In this document: positions 34,708 to 43,963 of the stretch, piece after piece | Numbering within the stretch: the stretch's first letter is position 1 | Layout: each line of letters begins with the position of its first letter | DNA from: Bacteroidaceae bacterium | Lineage (GTDB): Bacteria; Bacteroidota; Bacteroidia; Bacteroidales; Bacteroidaceae | Assembly: GCA_024401275.1 (NCBI GenBank) | Contig: JAKSLJ010000028.1 | Location: 1 to 47,097 of the forward strand | Direction: 5' to 3' | DNA length: 47,097 bases | Translations under genes and position numbers: made by a program | The notes under the pieces: model-generated | Databases searched by the model: none | What the model saw: only the letters and a program-made list of their open reading frames with translations | Told to the model about the DNA's origin: nothing

Positions 34708-35015
34708 GAGTCTTAGTGATAACGATTTCAAGTTTCGCATGTTGATTTTTTAGATTTTTATAAAGATTTTTATTATGGATTATCGTAGGGATTAAAATCT
34801 TAAACTAAAATCCTCACAAAAATTCGCTCTAGTGCGTCGCTCTAAGGAACGATTTTATTTTGGATCGCATCTAAGATGCTCGAACTTGTCAAAGACCAGT
34901 CGCGAGTCGATAGCGAGTCCGAAGGATGCGAAGCACAAATCTCAACTAAAATCCTAATAAACATCTTGACATCAACAACATACGAACTTGCGAAAGTTGA
35001 ATAATATAACAACGT
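34708..35015. other. Intergenic region before CHAT2
   Basis: AT-rich sequence with a direct repeat AACTAAAATCCT (near 34804 and 34945) and several GATTTT words. A promoter for the second island half is expected here, but no clear TTTG/TAnnTTTG pair is seen. No gene. Confidence 0.45.
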
Positions 35016-38000
35016 ATGAAAAAGATAAGCCTTATATTTTTTCTGGCAATATTGCCTGTGTTTGCTCTTGCACAGAATGCTGCCAGGTTGCTGGAACTGG
35101 GAGACAGTGTGCGCGAGGCAGAGAAATGGGATGAGGCCATTGCTCTATATGCCAAGGCTGAGAGCACACTGAAGTCGGAGGGCAAGGAGAATAGTGCAGA
35201 ATACGCATTATGCCTGCATAATCTCGCGAGGACATATGTAGCCAAGGAAGACTTCAAGAAGGCAATGGCATATTCGGAGCAGGCAATGGCACTCCGAAAG
35301 CAACTGCTGGGCGAAGTGAGTGAGGACTATATCAATTCGCTCAACACATACGCTATAGCCGTATGCAACGAAAGGGACTTCAAGAAGGCGGAAGACCTGC
35401 AGAGGGATGTTATGAAACTCTGCGACCAGCTGCCATCGCAACACCCAAGATATGGCGTGTATGCAGAAAACATGGGCAGATACCTGTATATCAACGGAAA
35501 AAAGAAGGAGGCAGCAGAGATATGGGAAAAGGCACTGCCATGTGTAGAGAAATTCGGAGAGAACTATGAGTTCATGCTCAAGTATCTGGGATACATATAT
35601 GAGGATTCCGGAGACAAGAAGAACATGAAGCGCATACTTGCCCTGATGGAGGAGCACAATCAGCATGAGCTGACCAAGGAATGCAACGATCCCGAATGCA
35701 TGGTGGAGCGAGCGGACTATTATGCTGCCACGGGGGATAATGCCATGGCGAAGGAAAACTACCTGAAGGCTTTGCAGATGCCGATGACTGACAAGCAGAA
35801 AGTAAAGGTATATGAATCGTATGCAATGTTCAATGGCGGCGCGCGTGAGTTTGCTTTGGCTGCGGATTATTACCTGATGGCAGCTAATGCCAAGAAGGCG
35901 GTTGAAGGCGAAACGGAGGATTATATTCAGTTGGTTTATAAGACAGCGATGTATAGCTATCTTGGAAAACTCTTTGAGCAGTCGTTAGGCTATTATCGCC
36001 AAGTGATAGCATTCTATGAGAAGCACGACAGTAATGCTGCAAGGAAGAACATTGCGCAATGTCATAAGGGCATGGGCAACTCGCTGTCTGCCCTACAACG
36101 CTATGCTGAGGCACGCGATGAGCATAAGCTCGTTGTGGCTTACTACGAGAAATATGACAAGGAGAGCGAGGAATATCCAAACGCCATCACTCGTGTGGCA
36201 ACGGCAGAGAAGTTCAACAAGGAGTACGACATCTCTATTGAACATTACAAGCAAGCCATCGCCATCTACACGGAGCGCGGAATGAGCGAGAAGGCACACG
36301 ACACGCAGAACTCCCTCAATCTCTGCTATGCGTATGCTGGCAGGCAGATGGAGACCAACGATGAGGTGGAGAATGCTGCCAGAGAGGCTCAAAAGGCTAA
36401 GCTGGATGCCAGCATCAAGGAGGAAATAGAAAACTTGGATATCTACAAGACGTATCTCGGCAAGATGCAATATGCCAGTGCGTTGGGCACTATTGCAGGA
36501 AATTACTATCTTAAGCAAGACTACCAGCAGAGCGTATCGTACTTTAAGCAGTATATGGAGGCGGTGCGTGATGCCATACGCGATGAGTTCCGTATGCAAA
36601 GTGAAGCAGAGCGCATGACTACCTGGGCAGATGAACGTAGCAATATTCAAGAGATAATGGAAATGCTGACCACTCTTCCTGTTGGCAACGAAGCGCTTAT
36701 GCCGGATCTTGCAGCTTTGGCATACGACTGTCAGTTGCTTTCCAAGGGTATTCTGCTGAACTCTTCCATTGAGTTTGAGAAGATAGTTAATGCCAGCAAC
36801 GATGCCAAGCTCAAGGCAACCTATGAGGAGACGAAACGAATAAACGAAAGAATCACGGAACTCCGTCAGACGGCAAATACAGATGAAGAGCTTGATAATA
36901 TCGTAAAACTGCAGCAGCAGAGCCAGCAGTTGCAGTTGGAACTCAATCGCAGTTGTGCGGAAATTGCAGACTTCACCGATTATATAGGCTACTCATGGCG
37001 TGATGTGCAGTCAAAGCTCCAGAAGGATGACGTCGCTATAGAGTTTGCGGCTATCAAGGTGGGAGTGTTTGACAATTCAAACTATATGGCAGCCATCGTG
37101 CTCACGAAGGATATGACGCAACCGGTTGCCGTGCCTATCTGCAACTTTGCTCAGGTGAAGGCTATGCAGAAGGATTCCCTGATTTATTTGACTCCAGTCG
37201 TAGGAAACCTTGTTTGGGGCAATCTCGCACAATATATAAAGGACAAGAAGCGCATCTATTTCTCTGCCGATGGGGCATTCAACCAGATTGGCATAGAGTA
37301 TCTGCAATGGGAGGGCAAACCTCTATCGGAGCTGAAGGATATGGTTCGCCTTTCTTCCACAAAGGAACTATGCTATAATGTGGCAAAGGCAAAAGTAGAT
37401 CATGCCGCCATTTTTGGTGATATCAACTATACGGAAGAGGGCAATTATTCTGCCGATGCAAAGCGAAGCGTAGCTACTATGCGAGGCTCTGCCCAGACGG
37501 CTGACGATGGTGATATCCAGTTCGGCAACCTTGATGGTACACGCAAGGAAATGGACGAGATAAGCAAGACCCTCAAGTCTTCGGGGGTAAAGAACGTCCA
37601 GACGTTTGCTGACACGAAAGCCAGCGAGGAGGCTTTCCTTGCACTGAGCGACAGCAAACTCAATCTGCTCCATATTGCCACCCATGGTGCTTATTTGGTG
37701 AAAGACAAAGTTACGGATGCAGAGTCAATGCAGCAGAGCATTCTCGCCTTTGCAGGAGCCAACCTTGGAAACGAAGGTACACAGACTGACGGTTACGTGA
37801 CCGCAGCCGATGTTTCAAAGATGAACCTCCGCAACTGCAACCTTGCCGTACTCTCCGCCTGTGAAACAGCCCTTGGCAAGATGGGCGATGATGGTGTCTT
37901 CGGTCTTCAGCGAGGCTTCAAGAACGCCGGCGTCCACACCCTTCTGATGAGTCTCCGTCAGGTAGATGACAAAGCCACCACCGAGCTCATGACCCAGTTC

Positions 38001-38129
38001 TATCATCATCTCATGGCAGGCAGCACTCCAAACGAATCACTCCGCAAGGCGCAGCAACACCTCCGCAAGCATGGCTATGACGACCCACAATACTGGGCAT
38101 CCTTCATCATCCTGGACGGAAACAAATAG
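35016..38129 (+). CDS. Exported TPR-CHAT caspase-like protein 2
   Basis: This 1037-residue protein has a signal peptide (MKKISLIFFLAILPVFALA-Q). An extended TPR array (about 25-540) includes EYALCLHNLARTYVAKEDF and ALGTIAGNYYLKQDYQQ. A coiled segment (about 600-660) precedes a C-terminal CHAT domain (about 740-1037). The dyad is His890 in LHIATHG and Cys949 in VLSACETALG, followed by GVFGLQRGFKNAGVHTLLMS and the ending DPQYWASFIILDG. It is the largest of the four CHATs and starts the second half of the island after a 980-base gap. TPRs probably bind a partner that controls the protease. Confidence 0.9.
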   Translation: MKKISLIFFLAILPVFALAQNAARLLELGDSVREAEKWDEAIALYAKAESTLKSEGKENSAEYALCLHNLARTYVAKEDFKKAMAYSEQAMALRKQLLGEVSEDYINSLNTYAIAVCNERDFKKAEDLQRDVMKLCDQLPSQHPRYGVYAENMGRYLYINGKKKEAAEIWEKALPCVEKFGENYEFMLKYLGYIYEDSGDKKNMKRILALMEEHNQHELTKECNDPECMVERADYYAATGDNAMAKENYLKALQMPMTDKQKVKVYESYAMFNGGAREFALAADYYLMAANAKKAVEGETEDYIQLVYKTAMYSYLGKLFEQSLGYYRQVIAFYEKHDSNAARKNIAQCHKGMGNSLSALQRYAEARDEHKLVVAYYEKYDKESEEYPNAITRVATAEKFNKEYDISIEHYKQAIAIYTERGMSEKAHDTQNSLNLCYAYAGRQMETNDEVENAAREAQKAKLDASIKEEIENLDIYKTYLGKMQYASALGTIAGNYYLKQDYQQSVSYFKQYMEAVRDAIRDEFRMQSEAERMTTWADERSNIQEIMEMLTTLPVGNEALMPDLAALAYDCQLLSKGILLNSSIEFEKIVNASNDAKLKATYEETKRINERITELRQTANTDEELDNIVKLQQQSQQLQLELNRSCAEIADFTDYIGYSWRDVQSKLQKDDVAIEFAAIKVGVFDNSNYMAAIVLTKDMTQPVAVPICNFAQVKAMQKDSLIYLTPVVGNLVWGNLAQYIKDKKRIYFSADGAFNQIGIEYLQWEGKPLSELKDMVRLSSTKELCYNVAKAKVDHAAIFGDINYTEEGNYSADAKRSVATMRGSAQTADDGDIQFGNLDGTRKEMDEISKTLKSSGVKNVQTFADTKASEEAFLALSDSKLNLLHIATHGAYLVKDKVTDAESMQQSILAFAGANLGNEGTQTDGYVTAADVSKMNLRNCNLAVLSACETALGKMGDDGVFGLQRGFKNAGVHTLLMSLRQVDDKATTELMTQFYHHLMAGSTPNESLRKAQQHLRKHGYDDPQYWASFIILDGNK

Positions 38130-38132
38130 TAG

Positions 38133-38153
38133 CATTTACCATTTACCATTTAC
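38133..38153. repeat. Three tandem CATTTAC heptamers
   Basis: CATTTAC is repeated three times without gaps, 12 bases before the next ATG. It may be slippage-prone and could affect translation initiation; such tracts are frequent between genes in this group. Confidence 0.5.
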
Positions 38154-38165
38154 AAAGTACGATTT

Positions 38166-39395
38166 ATGGCAAACAAATATGATATATTTATAAGTTATAG
38201 GCGAGATGATGGTCAGCAGTATGCTCGCCTTATAGAGAAAGAACTGAAATCAAGAGGATACAATGTATTCCTTGATTATGAGGAACTCGACAAGGGATTG
38301 TTCGACGAGAAGATTGTTGGGGCAATTGCACACTCCAAGATATTTGTGATGGTACTTACCCCACTATACCTATCTCGTTGCAATAAAGCAGAAGACTGGG
38401 TAAGAAAGGAGATTCAATTGGCTATAGTCCAGAAAAAGGAATTCGTTCCTGTGGTACCTGATGGACTGTTTAAGGCTATTCCTGAAGACCAAGAAAAGGG
38501 ATTGCCAGAAGATATAAGGGATTATGTTGAGCATATCCAGCGTACAGAGGTATATATGGGACAGATGATGAAGCCGTCCTTTGACTATCTGGTTAAGCAT
38601 AGAATCCGTCCGTTCGTGCGTCCAAAATTGATGTTCAAGACATGGATGGCTATTGTTCTTGGGATGGTTCTTGTGGCAATTGTTGGTTCCTATCTGGCGA
38701 TTGATTATATGGGCAATAAGAACGAAGAACATCGAAAGACGCTTATGCATCAACTTGAAGACCGTTATGCTTCTTGGGGACTTAATTTCGGCGAAAGTGA
38801 AGATGTCACAATAGGTCAGCTAAATGCCATTGCAAGCATTCTTGATGGTATGCATCCAGTAAAGGGTGATTCTCTTCGTATGGGGGCATTCGAGGTGACC
38901 AATGCTCAATGGTATGACATCCAGAAAGAAGATTACAATCAGGCAGATTCGCTCTTGCCAAAGACAAATGTAAATCTTGGCGATTGCATGGACTTCTGCA
39001 TGTTGCTAAGCGACCTGACTTCGTTGGAGTTCGATTTACCTCTTGAAGATGAATGGCTGTTTGCTGCCAAAGGTGGAGTGTCTGCACAAAACACAATCTA
39101 TTCGGGAAGCAACGCTGCAGATAGCGTGGCATGGTACAAGGATAATGCCAAAGGACGTGTTCAGAAATGTGATGGTGAGAAGTACCCTAATGCCCTCGGA
39201 CTTTACAATATGAGTGGTAACGTGAGTGAATGGTGCAATTCGCCATTTGATGCATCAGGCAACATTGCTTTGAAGGTCGTAAAAGGCGGCAACTACCTTT
39301 CAACCGAACAGGAAGTTGCCATAGAGCATAGAGTGTCAATGGAAGAGAATGTCCATAACGAGAAAGTTGGACTCAGATTAGTCATCAGAAAATAA
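38166..39395 (+). CDS. TIR domain, TM helix, periplasmic FGE-fold domain (2)
   Basis: This 409-residue protein has a TIR domain (about 4-125: YDIFISYRRDDG, YNVFLDYEELDKG, VMVLTPLYLSRC, DWVRKEIQLAI with candidate catalytic Glu82). Basic residues (RIRPFVRPKLMFK) and a TM helix (about 158-178) follow. The periplasmic FGE-sulfatase domain (about 225-409) is better preserved than in TIR 1: GAFEVTNAQWYDI, FDLPLEDEWLFAA, LGLYNMSGNVSEWC, VKGGNY and VGLRLVIRK. The GFRC-like end reads GLRLV, so no catalytic Cys is seen there and the domain is more likely a binding module of the C-type-lectin-like fold. It lies between CHAT2 and a secreted protein. Confidence 0.88.
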   Translation: MANKYDIFISYRRDDGQQYARLIEKELKSRGYNVFLDYEELDKGLFDEKIVGAIAHSKIFVMVLTPLYLSRCNKAEDWVRKEIQLAIVQKKEFVPVVPDGLFKAIPEDQEKGLPEDIRDYVEHIQRTEVYMGQMMKPSFDYLVKHRIRPFVRPKLMFKTWMAIVLGMVLVAIVGSYLAIDYMGNKNEEHRKTLMHQLEDRYASWGLNFGESEDVTIGQLNAIASILDGMHPVKGDSLRMGAFEVTNAQWYDIQKEDYNQADSLLPKTNVNLGDCMDFCMLLSDLTSLEFDLPLEDEWLFAAKGGVSAQNTIYSGSNAADSVAWYKDNAKGRVQKCDGEKYPNALGLYNMSGNVSEWCNSPFDASGNIALKVVKGGNYLSTEQEVAIEHRVSMEENVHNEKVGLRLVIRK

Positions 39396-39408
39396 GTAAC
39401 AGCAAAAT

Positions 39409-40059
39409 ATGAAGAAGATTCTTTTTACCCTGTTCGTGTCCGTGTGTTCAATGTGTGTTTCTGCACAGGAAGTAACTGATAGTATGAGCATAGACGATGT
39501 GATGGATGCATGCATCAGTATGCAGGAAGCGTTGGAGAACAATGACGCCGCAGCATTGAAAAAGGCGGCAGAGGCTCTTCGCGAAACCCAAACGACAGCA
39601 TTCACTTCATTGCGATGCAAGGACGATACTATCTCTTCTCTCAATGGGCACTTCGTCTTTAACGATGTTTTCGTTGACAGCCTTGTCGTTGGAGCCAATC
39701 CCTATGATAATGCAGACGATATCAATCGCTCAACTATCCATCGTGGTCAGATGACGAATGGATCCAAGCTCATTAAGACCTGTATGGTCAAGGCAGGACA
39801 AAGTACAAAATATACCTTTGCATCAAGAGGTCGCCAGGAACTTGGCATTGTTGCCGAACCAGGAGGACTTATCACCACTCGCATCCATGTTACCAATACA
39901 TCTGGTCTCAACGAGTGGCACAACGACACCAAGAATCCTAACGGAACCCGCCGCTATAAAACTGCATTCGACCTGCCATCCGATAAGCGCAATACAGTTG
40001 AACTGGAAGTTATAAACAAAAGCGGCAAGGACATTAGTTTCGTGGTGATAAGTAACTAA
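39409..40059 (+). CDS. Secreted protein sharing the periplasmic domain of the pseudokinase
   Basis: This 216-residue protein has a signal peptide (MKKILFTLFVSVCSMCVSA-Q), a short helical region (about 25-65) and a beta-rich domain (about 80-216). The latter contains KYTFASRGRQELGIVAEP, RIHVTNTSG, an HNDTK stretch and VELEVINKSGKDISFVVISN. The order of these blocks matches the C-terminus of the protein at 25750, indicating homology. No enzymatic motif is evident; a beta-sandwich binding module is likely. It begins 13 bases after TIR-FGE 2, so translation is probably coupled. Confidence 0.7.
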   Translation: MKKILFTLFVSVCSMCVSAQEVTDSMSIDDVMDACISMQEALENNDAAALKKAAEALRETQTTAFTSLRCKDDTISSLNGHFVFNDVFVDSLVVGANPYDNADDINRSTIHRGQMTNGSKLIKTCMVKAGQSTKYTFASRGRQELGIVAEPGGLITTRIHVTNTSGLNEWHNDTKNPNGTRRYKTAFDLPSDKRNTVELEVINKSGKDISFVVISN

Positions 40060-40143
40060 ACTTTCCCCCCGCCTCAACCTTGAAAGGGTGAAATGTCTTA
40101 GGATAGGGTAGGGGTATGAACCCTAAAAACATGCTGTATAGAT
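40060..40143. repeat. Short palindromic sequence before CHAT3
   Basis: TAGGG (40109-40113) and CCCTA (40121-40125) form a small stem, and the preceding CCCCGCCTCAACCTTGAAAG resembles the C-rich repeat family. It may be a degraded family member. Confidence 0.35.
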
Positions 40144-42759
40144 ATGCGAAAACTTTTGCTCATAATCATTGCGGTTTGCATGTGCCAGGTGGCGTGTGCA
40201 CAATCTGGTTTGCTGAACTTTGCGAATATGTATGCTCAGCAGGGTGACATCTCCAAGGCTATGGAGTATGCCGACAAAGCCCTTGATTTTTGCAAGCAGA
40301 ATTATGGGGAGGAGTCTAATGAGTACGCGAAAGTCCTTCTGACGAAGGCGGAATACTTGCACTATAGCGGGAAGACGCAAGAGTCTATTGCCGTTGCCAA
40401 ACAGGCTTCTGCGATATTCAAGGGAAATGTAGGAAGCAATTCCGCCGAATATGCCTCTGCTCTCAATAATCTGGCAGAATACTATAAAAGCCTGGGAAAC
40501 TATCAGGAGGCCCTCAGTGTTGGTGCTGAGGCCTTGGGTATATGCAAGAAAGTGTTCGGGGAGACGCACGAGGTCTATGCCATGTCTTTAAGCAACCTTG
40601 CAAGCTACCATAACGAACTTGGCAACTATCAAGAAGCCATAAAACTGGGGAAGGAGGCTGTGGATATCTTGCGAACCACGGTGGGCAGGAATCATGCCAA
40701 CTATGCTCAGTCGCTCAATAATCTAGCCCTTTTTTATCGCAGTGTACGCAATTATAAGGAGTCTGAAAGATTGGGAACGGAGGCAGTGAGTATTGCAAAA
40801 GCAACTCTGGGAGAGCGATCTCCATACTATGCCATGGCACTTGGTAACCTTGCTGGCTATAAGGCGTGTCTTGGGGATTTTCAGGAAGCCATCAGATTGG
40901 TTACTGATGCTTCGGATATTCAGTTGAGGATGTATGGCGAATTGAACACGGACTATGCTCGTTTTCTGAACAATCTTGCCAGTTATTATTTCCAAGCCAA
41001 CAAATGTCATGAGGCTGTCAGGATAGCTGAGCGTGTACTGAAAATCCGCAAACTGCTGCTTGGCGCTGAGCATCCTTCCTATGCCTTGACTCTTTCCAAT
41101 ATTGTCCTCTTCTATCACTATGATGGCAATCTGCCTGAAAGGGACAAGCGCGGTAAGGAATGCTTTGGACTTGGAAAGAAGCTTATAACGGAAAACTTTG
41201 CGACGATGACGCCGTCCGAGATGGATAACTTTCTGAACTTGAACGCTCATTTGATCCGAGAGCAGCATAGCCCAACTGTAGCCTACGATGCTTTGCTCTT
41301 GAACAAGGGTATGCGACTGACTGCCGAAATGGGTATCAACGAACTTATAAGGGAGAGCGGCGATAAGGAAGCATTGAAGATGTTTGAACGTATCAGGATG
41401 AATACCGTAGTAATGAACAAGCTGCTGGAGAGGCCTATAGCAGAACGCAATCTGGATGTTGATTCGCTGAGCGATGAGATTGAGAAGGAGCGAAAACTGC
41501 TTGCCGTGCAGTCAAAGGATTTCGGAGACTTCACCCGCTTCTTCTGTACTTCATGGCAGGATGTACGGGATAACCTGAAGAGTAGCGAGGCGGCGATAGA
41601 GTTCGGAACATTGCCAAAGGGCGAAATCTATGTTTCAGACCATTGCACCCGCGCCCTCCTCCTTAAACGCGATTCCGAAGAGCCGATAGACATTTATCTT
41701 GAGCTTGACTCCACGAAGGATTTCAAGACGAACATTTTGGCAAACTGGCCTACAATCCAGCAGCATCTGAAAGGCATAAAGACTGTATATTTCTCTCCTT
41801 CAGGCGAACTTTACAGTAATCCGATAGAGAACTACATAAGCGATGGCAGAGAATATGTCCGTGTGTCTTCCACGAGAACCATAGTGACAGATCGACTTGC
41901 CGCTGCCTCTGTAACCAAAGGCAAACCGATGAAACTCTATGGTGGTCTGGTTTACGATATGACGCTTGACGACCTTGCAAAAGCGAACATGCCATATAAA
42001 CTGACGGATAATAAGCCTTCGGAGTTGTATGCAAAGCGAAGCAGTGGTCGTGAGGTGGTCGGACAGATTGGTTTCGATTATCTTAGAGGTACATTGGATG
42101 AAGTGAATAGCATAGAAGGCATAGCACAATCGCATAAGAGAAAGTGCGAAGTGCTTTCGGGAGAACTCGGTACAGAGGAGTCTCTCCGTACAATAGACGG
42201 CAAGAAATACGGCATTCTTCATTTTGCTACCCATGGCTTCTATTGGACGGAGAAAGAAGCGGAAGACCTTGCAGAATGGAACCGACTTTCGTTTCTTATG
42301 ACAGATAACAACTCCCCAAAATATGTGGAGGACAAGTCGATGACTCGTTCGGGCTTGATATTCAGCGGAGCAAACATCGCTTTAGGCGGCGAGGAACTGC
42401 CAGAGGGGACGGAAGACGGCATAGCTACGGCACAGGAGATTTCTCACCTTGACCTCCGTGGTTGCGATCTCGTATCGCTTTCCGCTTGCCAAACAGGACT
42501 CGGTGAGGTCTCTGGCGAGGGGGTGTTCGGTCTCCAACGCGGCTTCAAGAAAGCGGGTGTGAACAGCATCCTCATGTCATTATGGGAAGTGGACGACCGT
42601 GCCACGCAGATGCTGATGACAGAGTTCTACAAGCATTATCTCAGCGGCAAGTCGAAGCGAGTATCGCTACGCAAAGCACAGGAGTATGTGAAATCACAAC
42701 CTGGCTACGACGACCCTAAATACTGGGCATCATTCATCCTGCTGGACGGATTGGATTGA
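40144..42759 (+). CDS. Exported TPR-CHAT caspase-like protein 3 (kinesin-light-chain-type TPRs)
   Basis: This 871-residue protein has a signal peptide (MRKLLLIIIAVCMCQVACA-Q). Regular 42-residue TPR_12-type repeats (about 20-340) contain YASALNNLAEYYKSLGNYQE, YAMSLSNLASYHNELGNYQE and YAQSLNNLALFYRSVRNYKE. The C-terminal CHAT domain (about 560-871) has His697 in LHFATHG and Cys782 in SLSACQTGLG, then GVFGLQRGFKKAGVNSILMS and DPKYWASFILLDG. The repeat regularity differs from the other three, suggesting a distinct partner or recent repeat expansion. Confidence 0.92.
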   Translation: MRKLLLIIIAVCMCQVACAQSGLLNFANMYAQQGDISKAMEYADKALDFCKQNYGEESNEYAKVLLTKAEYLHYSGKTQESIAVAKQASAIFKGNVGSNSAEYASALNNLAEYYKSLGNYQEALSVGAEALGICKKVFGETHEVYAMSLSNLASYHNELGNYQEAIKLGKEAVDILRTTVGRNHANYAQSLNNLALFYRSVRNYKESERLGTEAVSIAKATLGERSPYYAMALGNLAGYKACLGDFQEAIRLVTDASDIQLRMYGELNTDYARFLNNLASYYFQANKCHEAVRIAERVLKIRKLLLGAEHPSYALTLSNIVLFYHYDGNLPERDKRGKECFGLGKKLITENFATMTPSEMDNFLNLNAHLIREQHSPTVAYDALLLNKGMRLTAEMGINELIRESGDKEALKMFERIRMNTVVMNKLLERPIAERNLDVDSLSDEIEKERKLLAVQSKDFGDFTRFFCTSWQDVRDNLKSSEAAIEFGTLPKGEIYVSDHCTRALLLKRDSEEPIDIYLELDSTKDFKTNILANWPTIQQHLKGIKTVYFSPSGELYSNPIENYISDGREYVRVSSTRTIVTDRLAAASVTKGKPMKLYGGLVYDMTLDDLAKANMPYKLTDNKPSELYAKRSSGREVVGQIGFDYLRGTLDEVNSIEGIAQSHKRKCEVLSGELGTEESLRTIDGKKYGILHFATHGFYWTEKEAEDLAEWNRLSFLMTDNNSPKYVEDKSMTRSGLIFSGANIALGGEELPEGTEDGIATAQEISHLDLRGCDLVSLSACQTGLGEVSGEGVFGLQRGFKKAGVNSILMSLWEVDDRATQMLMTEFYKHYLSGKSKRVSLRKAQEYVKSQPGYDDPKYWASFILLDGLD

Positions 42760-42788
42760 TATAACCTGAACAAACTATTTCCAAAATA

Positions 42789-43949
42789 ATGAAAACAAAC
42801 AGAATAAACGTGGCGATATGTGCAATGCTTTTGCTGTTATTGCCTGCTTTTGCAAACCTCTCTGTGCTCAATGCTTCTACGCAGAGTAAGCAGGATGGTG
42901 GTTCACTGACTGTGGCTTTTGACAATCTGTCAAAGTTGGCAACTTTTGAGAAAGTAGAGCCTAAGGAATATGAACATCTGTTTCCCGAAGAATTGGGAAC
43001 AGCTCAAGGTGTCATTGCTCCTAATTCGCATTTGCGTGACGAAATTCTGAAAATCTTAAAGGAAATACCATACACATATTTATATAGTGAAGCGAGGACT
43101 CAGAATGATAAGATATCCCGTTGTTACATTGAGCAACTCCCTTCTGGCAAATGTCAGATGATGTATGTGTTGGTTGGAAATGGAAGCAATGATGTGGTTG
43201 CCGCCCTATTCACTGATGCTCCGATTAAGAAGTATGAAGATTTCGGCGACACCTTTAAGCAAGCTACCTTTGAGGAGGTTGAGGAGGCTGTAGTCAAAAC
43301 AAATGCGGAATGTCCGATCGTTGTCGGCTCTGGTATGGAGATGTCTTCCATGGCTATCAACGATAGATTCTGGACGATAAGAATGAAGCTTAACACATTA
43401 GGCAAAGGCTTGTCTGGAATTAACAAGGAACAAGGGAAGACTACGCTGAAAGGTGTTGGGAAATATCTGATATCACAAGTCTTTAACTTGAACATCGGGT
43501 TCAGAATGGTGTTCACCGACGAAACGGGTGAGTCAACGACATTGATTCTTGAGCACCAGGATTTGGCAGAGATTCTGAATGACACTGATATTACTCCAGA
43601 CGACGTTTTACAGACATATATTGAGAATAGCAAGAAAGCGTGTCCATTGGAGATAGCGAAGGGAATGACTATGACGGACATATCGTTGGTAGAGGATGTT
43701 CTCTGCCAAGAGATAACTGTTGATGAGGATGCCTATTCCATAGACTTGCTGAATGCTAACAGGGCTTCCATAAAACAAAATATGGCTGCACTCATTTCTT
43801 CTGGTCAGGATCAATCTCTTTCCCTTATTGCAGAATGGCTTGTGAAGGCGAACAAAGGACTTGGATATATGTACATCGGAAATAAGTCGGAAAAAACAGC
43901 TTTGATTGTCTTCTCTTGTGAAGAATTGAAAGAACTATTGTCTCTCTAA
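42789..43949 (+). CDS. Secreted protein with internal duplication, unknown function
   Basis: This 386-residue protein has a signal peptide (about 1-22 or up to NAS at 30). Two related C-terminal segments are seen. One has CPIVVGSGMEMSSMAINDRF and ends TTLILEHQDLAEIL (about 175-265); the other has CPLEIAKGMTMTDISLVEDV and ends TALIVFSCEELKELL (about 285-385). An earlier segment (about 110-150: GKCQMMYVLVGN) may be a third, weaker copy. No catalytic motif is recognised. It sits between CHAT3 and CHAT4, 29 bases after one and 14 before the other, so it may be a substrate, inhibitor or partner of them. Confidence 0.68.
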   Translation: MKTNRINVAICAMLLLLLPAFANLSVLNASTQSKQDGGSLTVAFDNLSKLATFEKVEPKEYEHLFPEELGTAQGVIAPNSHLRDEILKILKEIPYTYLYSEARTQNDKISRCYIEQLPSGKCQMMYVLVGNGSNDVVAALFTDAPIKKYEDFGDTFKQATFEEVEEAVVKTNAECPIVVGSGMEMSSMAINDRFWTIRMKLNTLGKGLSGINKEQGKTTLKGVGKYLISQVFNLNIGFRMVFTDETGESTTLILEHQDLAEILNDTDITPDDVLQTYIENSKKACPLEIAKGMTMTDISLVEDVLCQEITVDEDAYSIDLLNANRASIKQNMAALISSGQDQSLSLIAEWLVKANKGLGYMYIGNKSEKTALIVFSCEELKELLSL

Positions 43950-43963
43950 CATTTTGCCCAAAT

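Noticed and set aside
38166-39395. Active formylglycine-generating enzyme
   Set aside because: No catalytic Cys at the GFRC-like end and no sulfatase gene nearby; a binding role is more likely.
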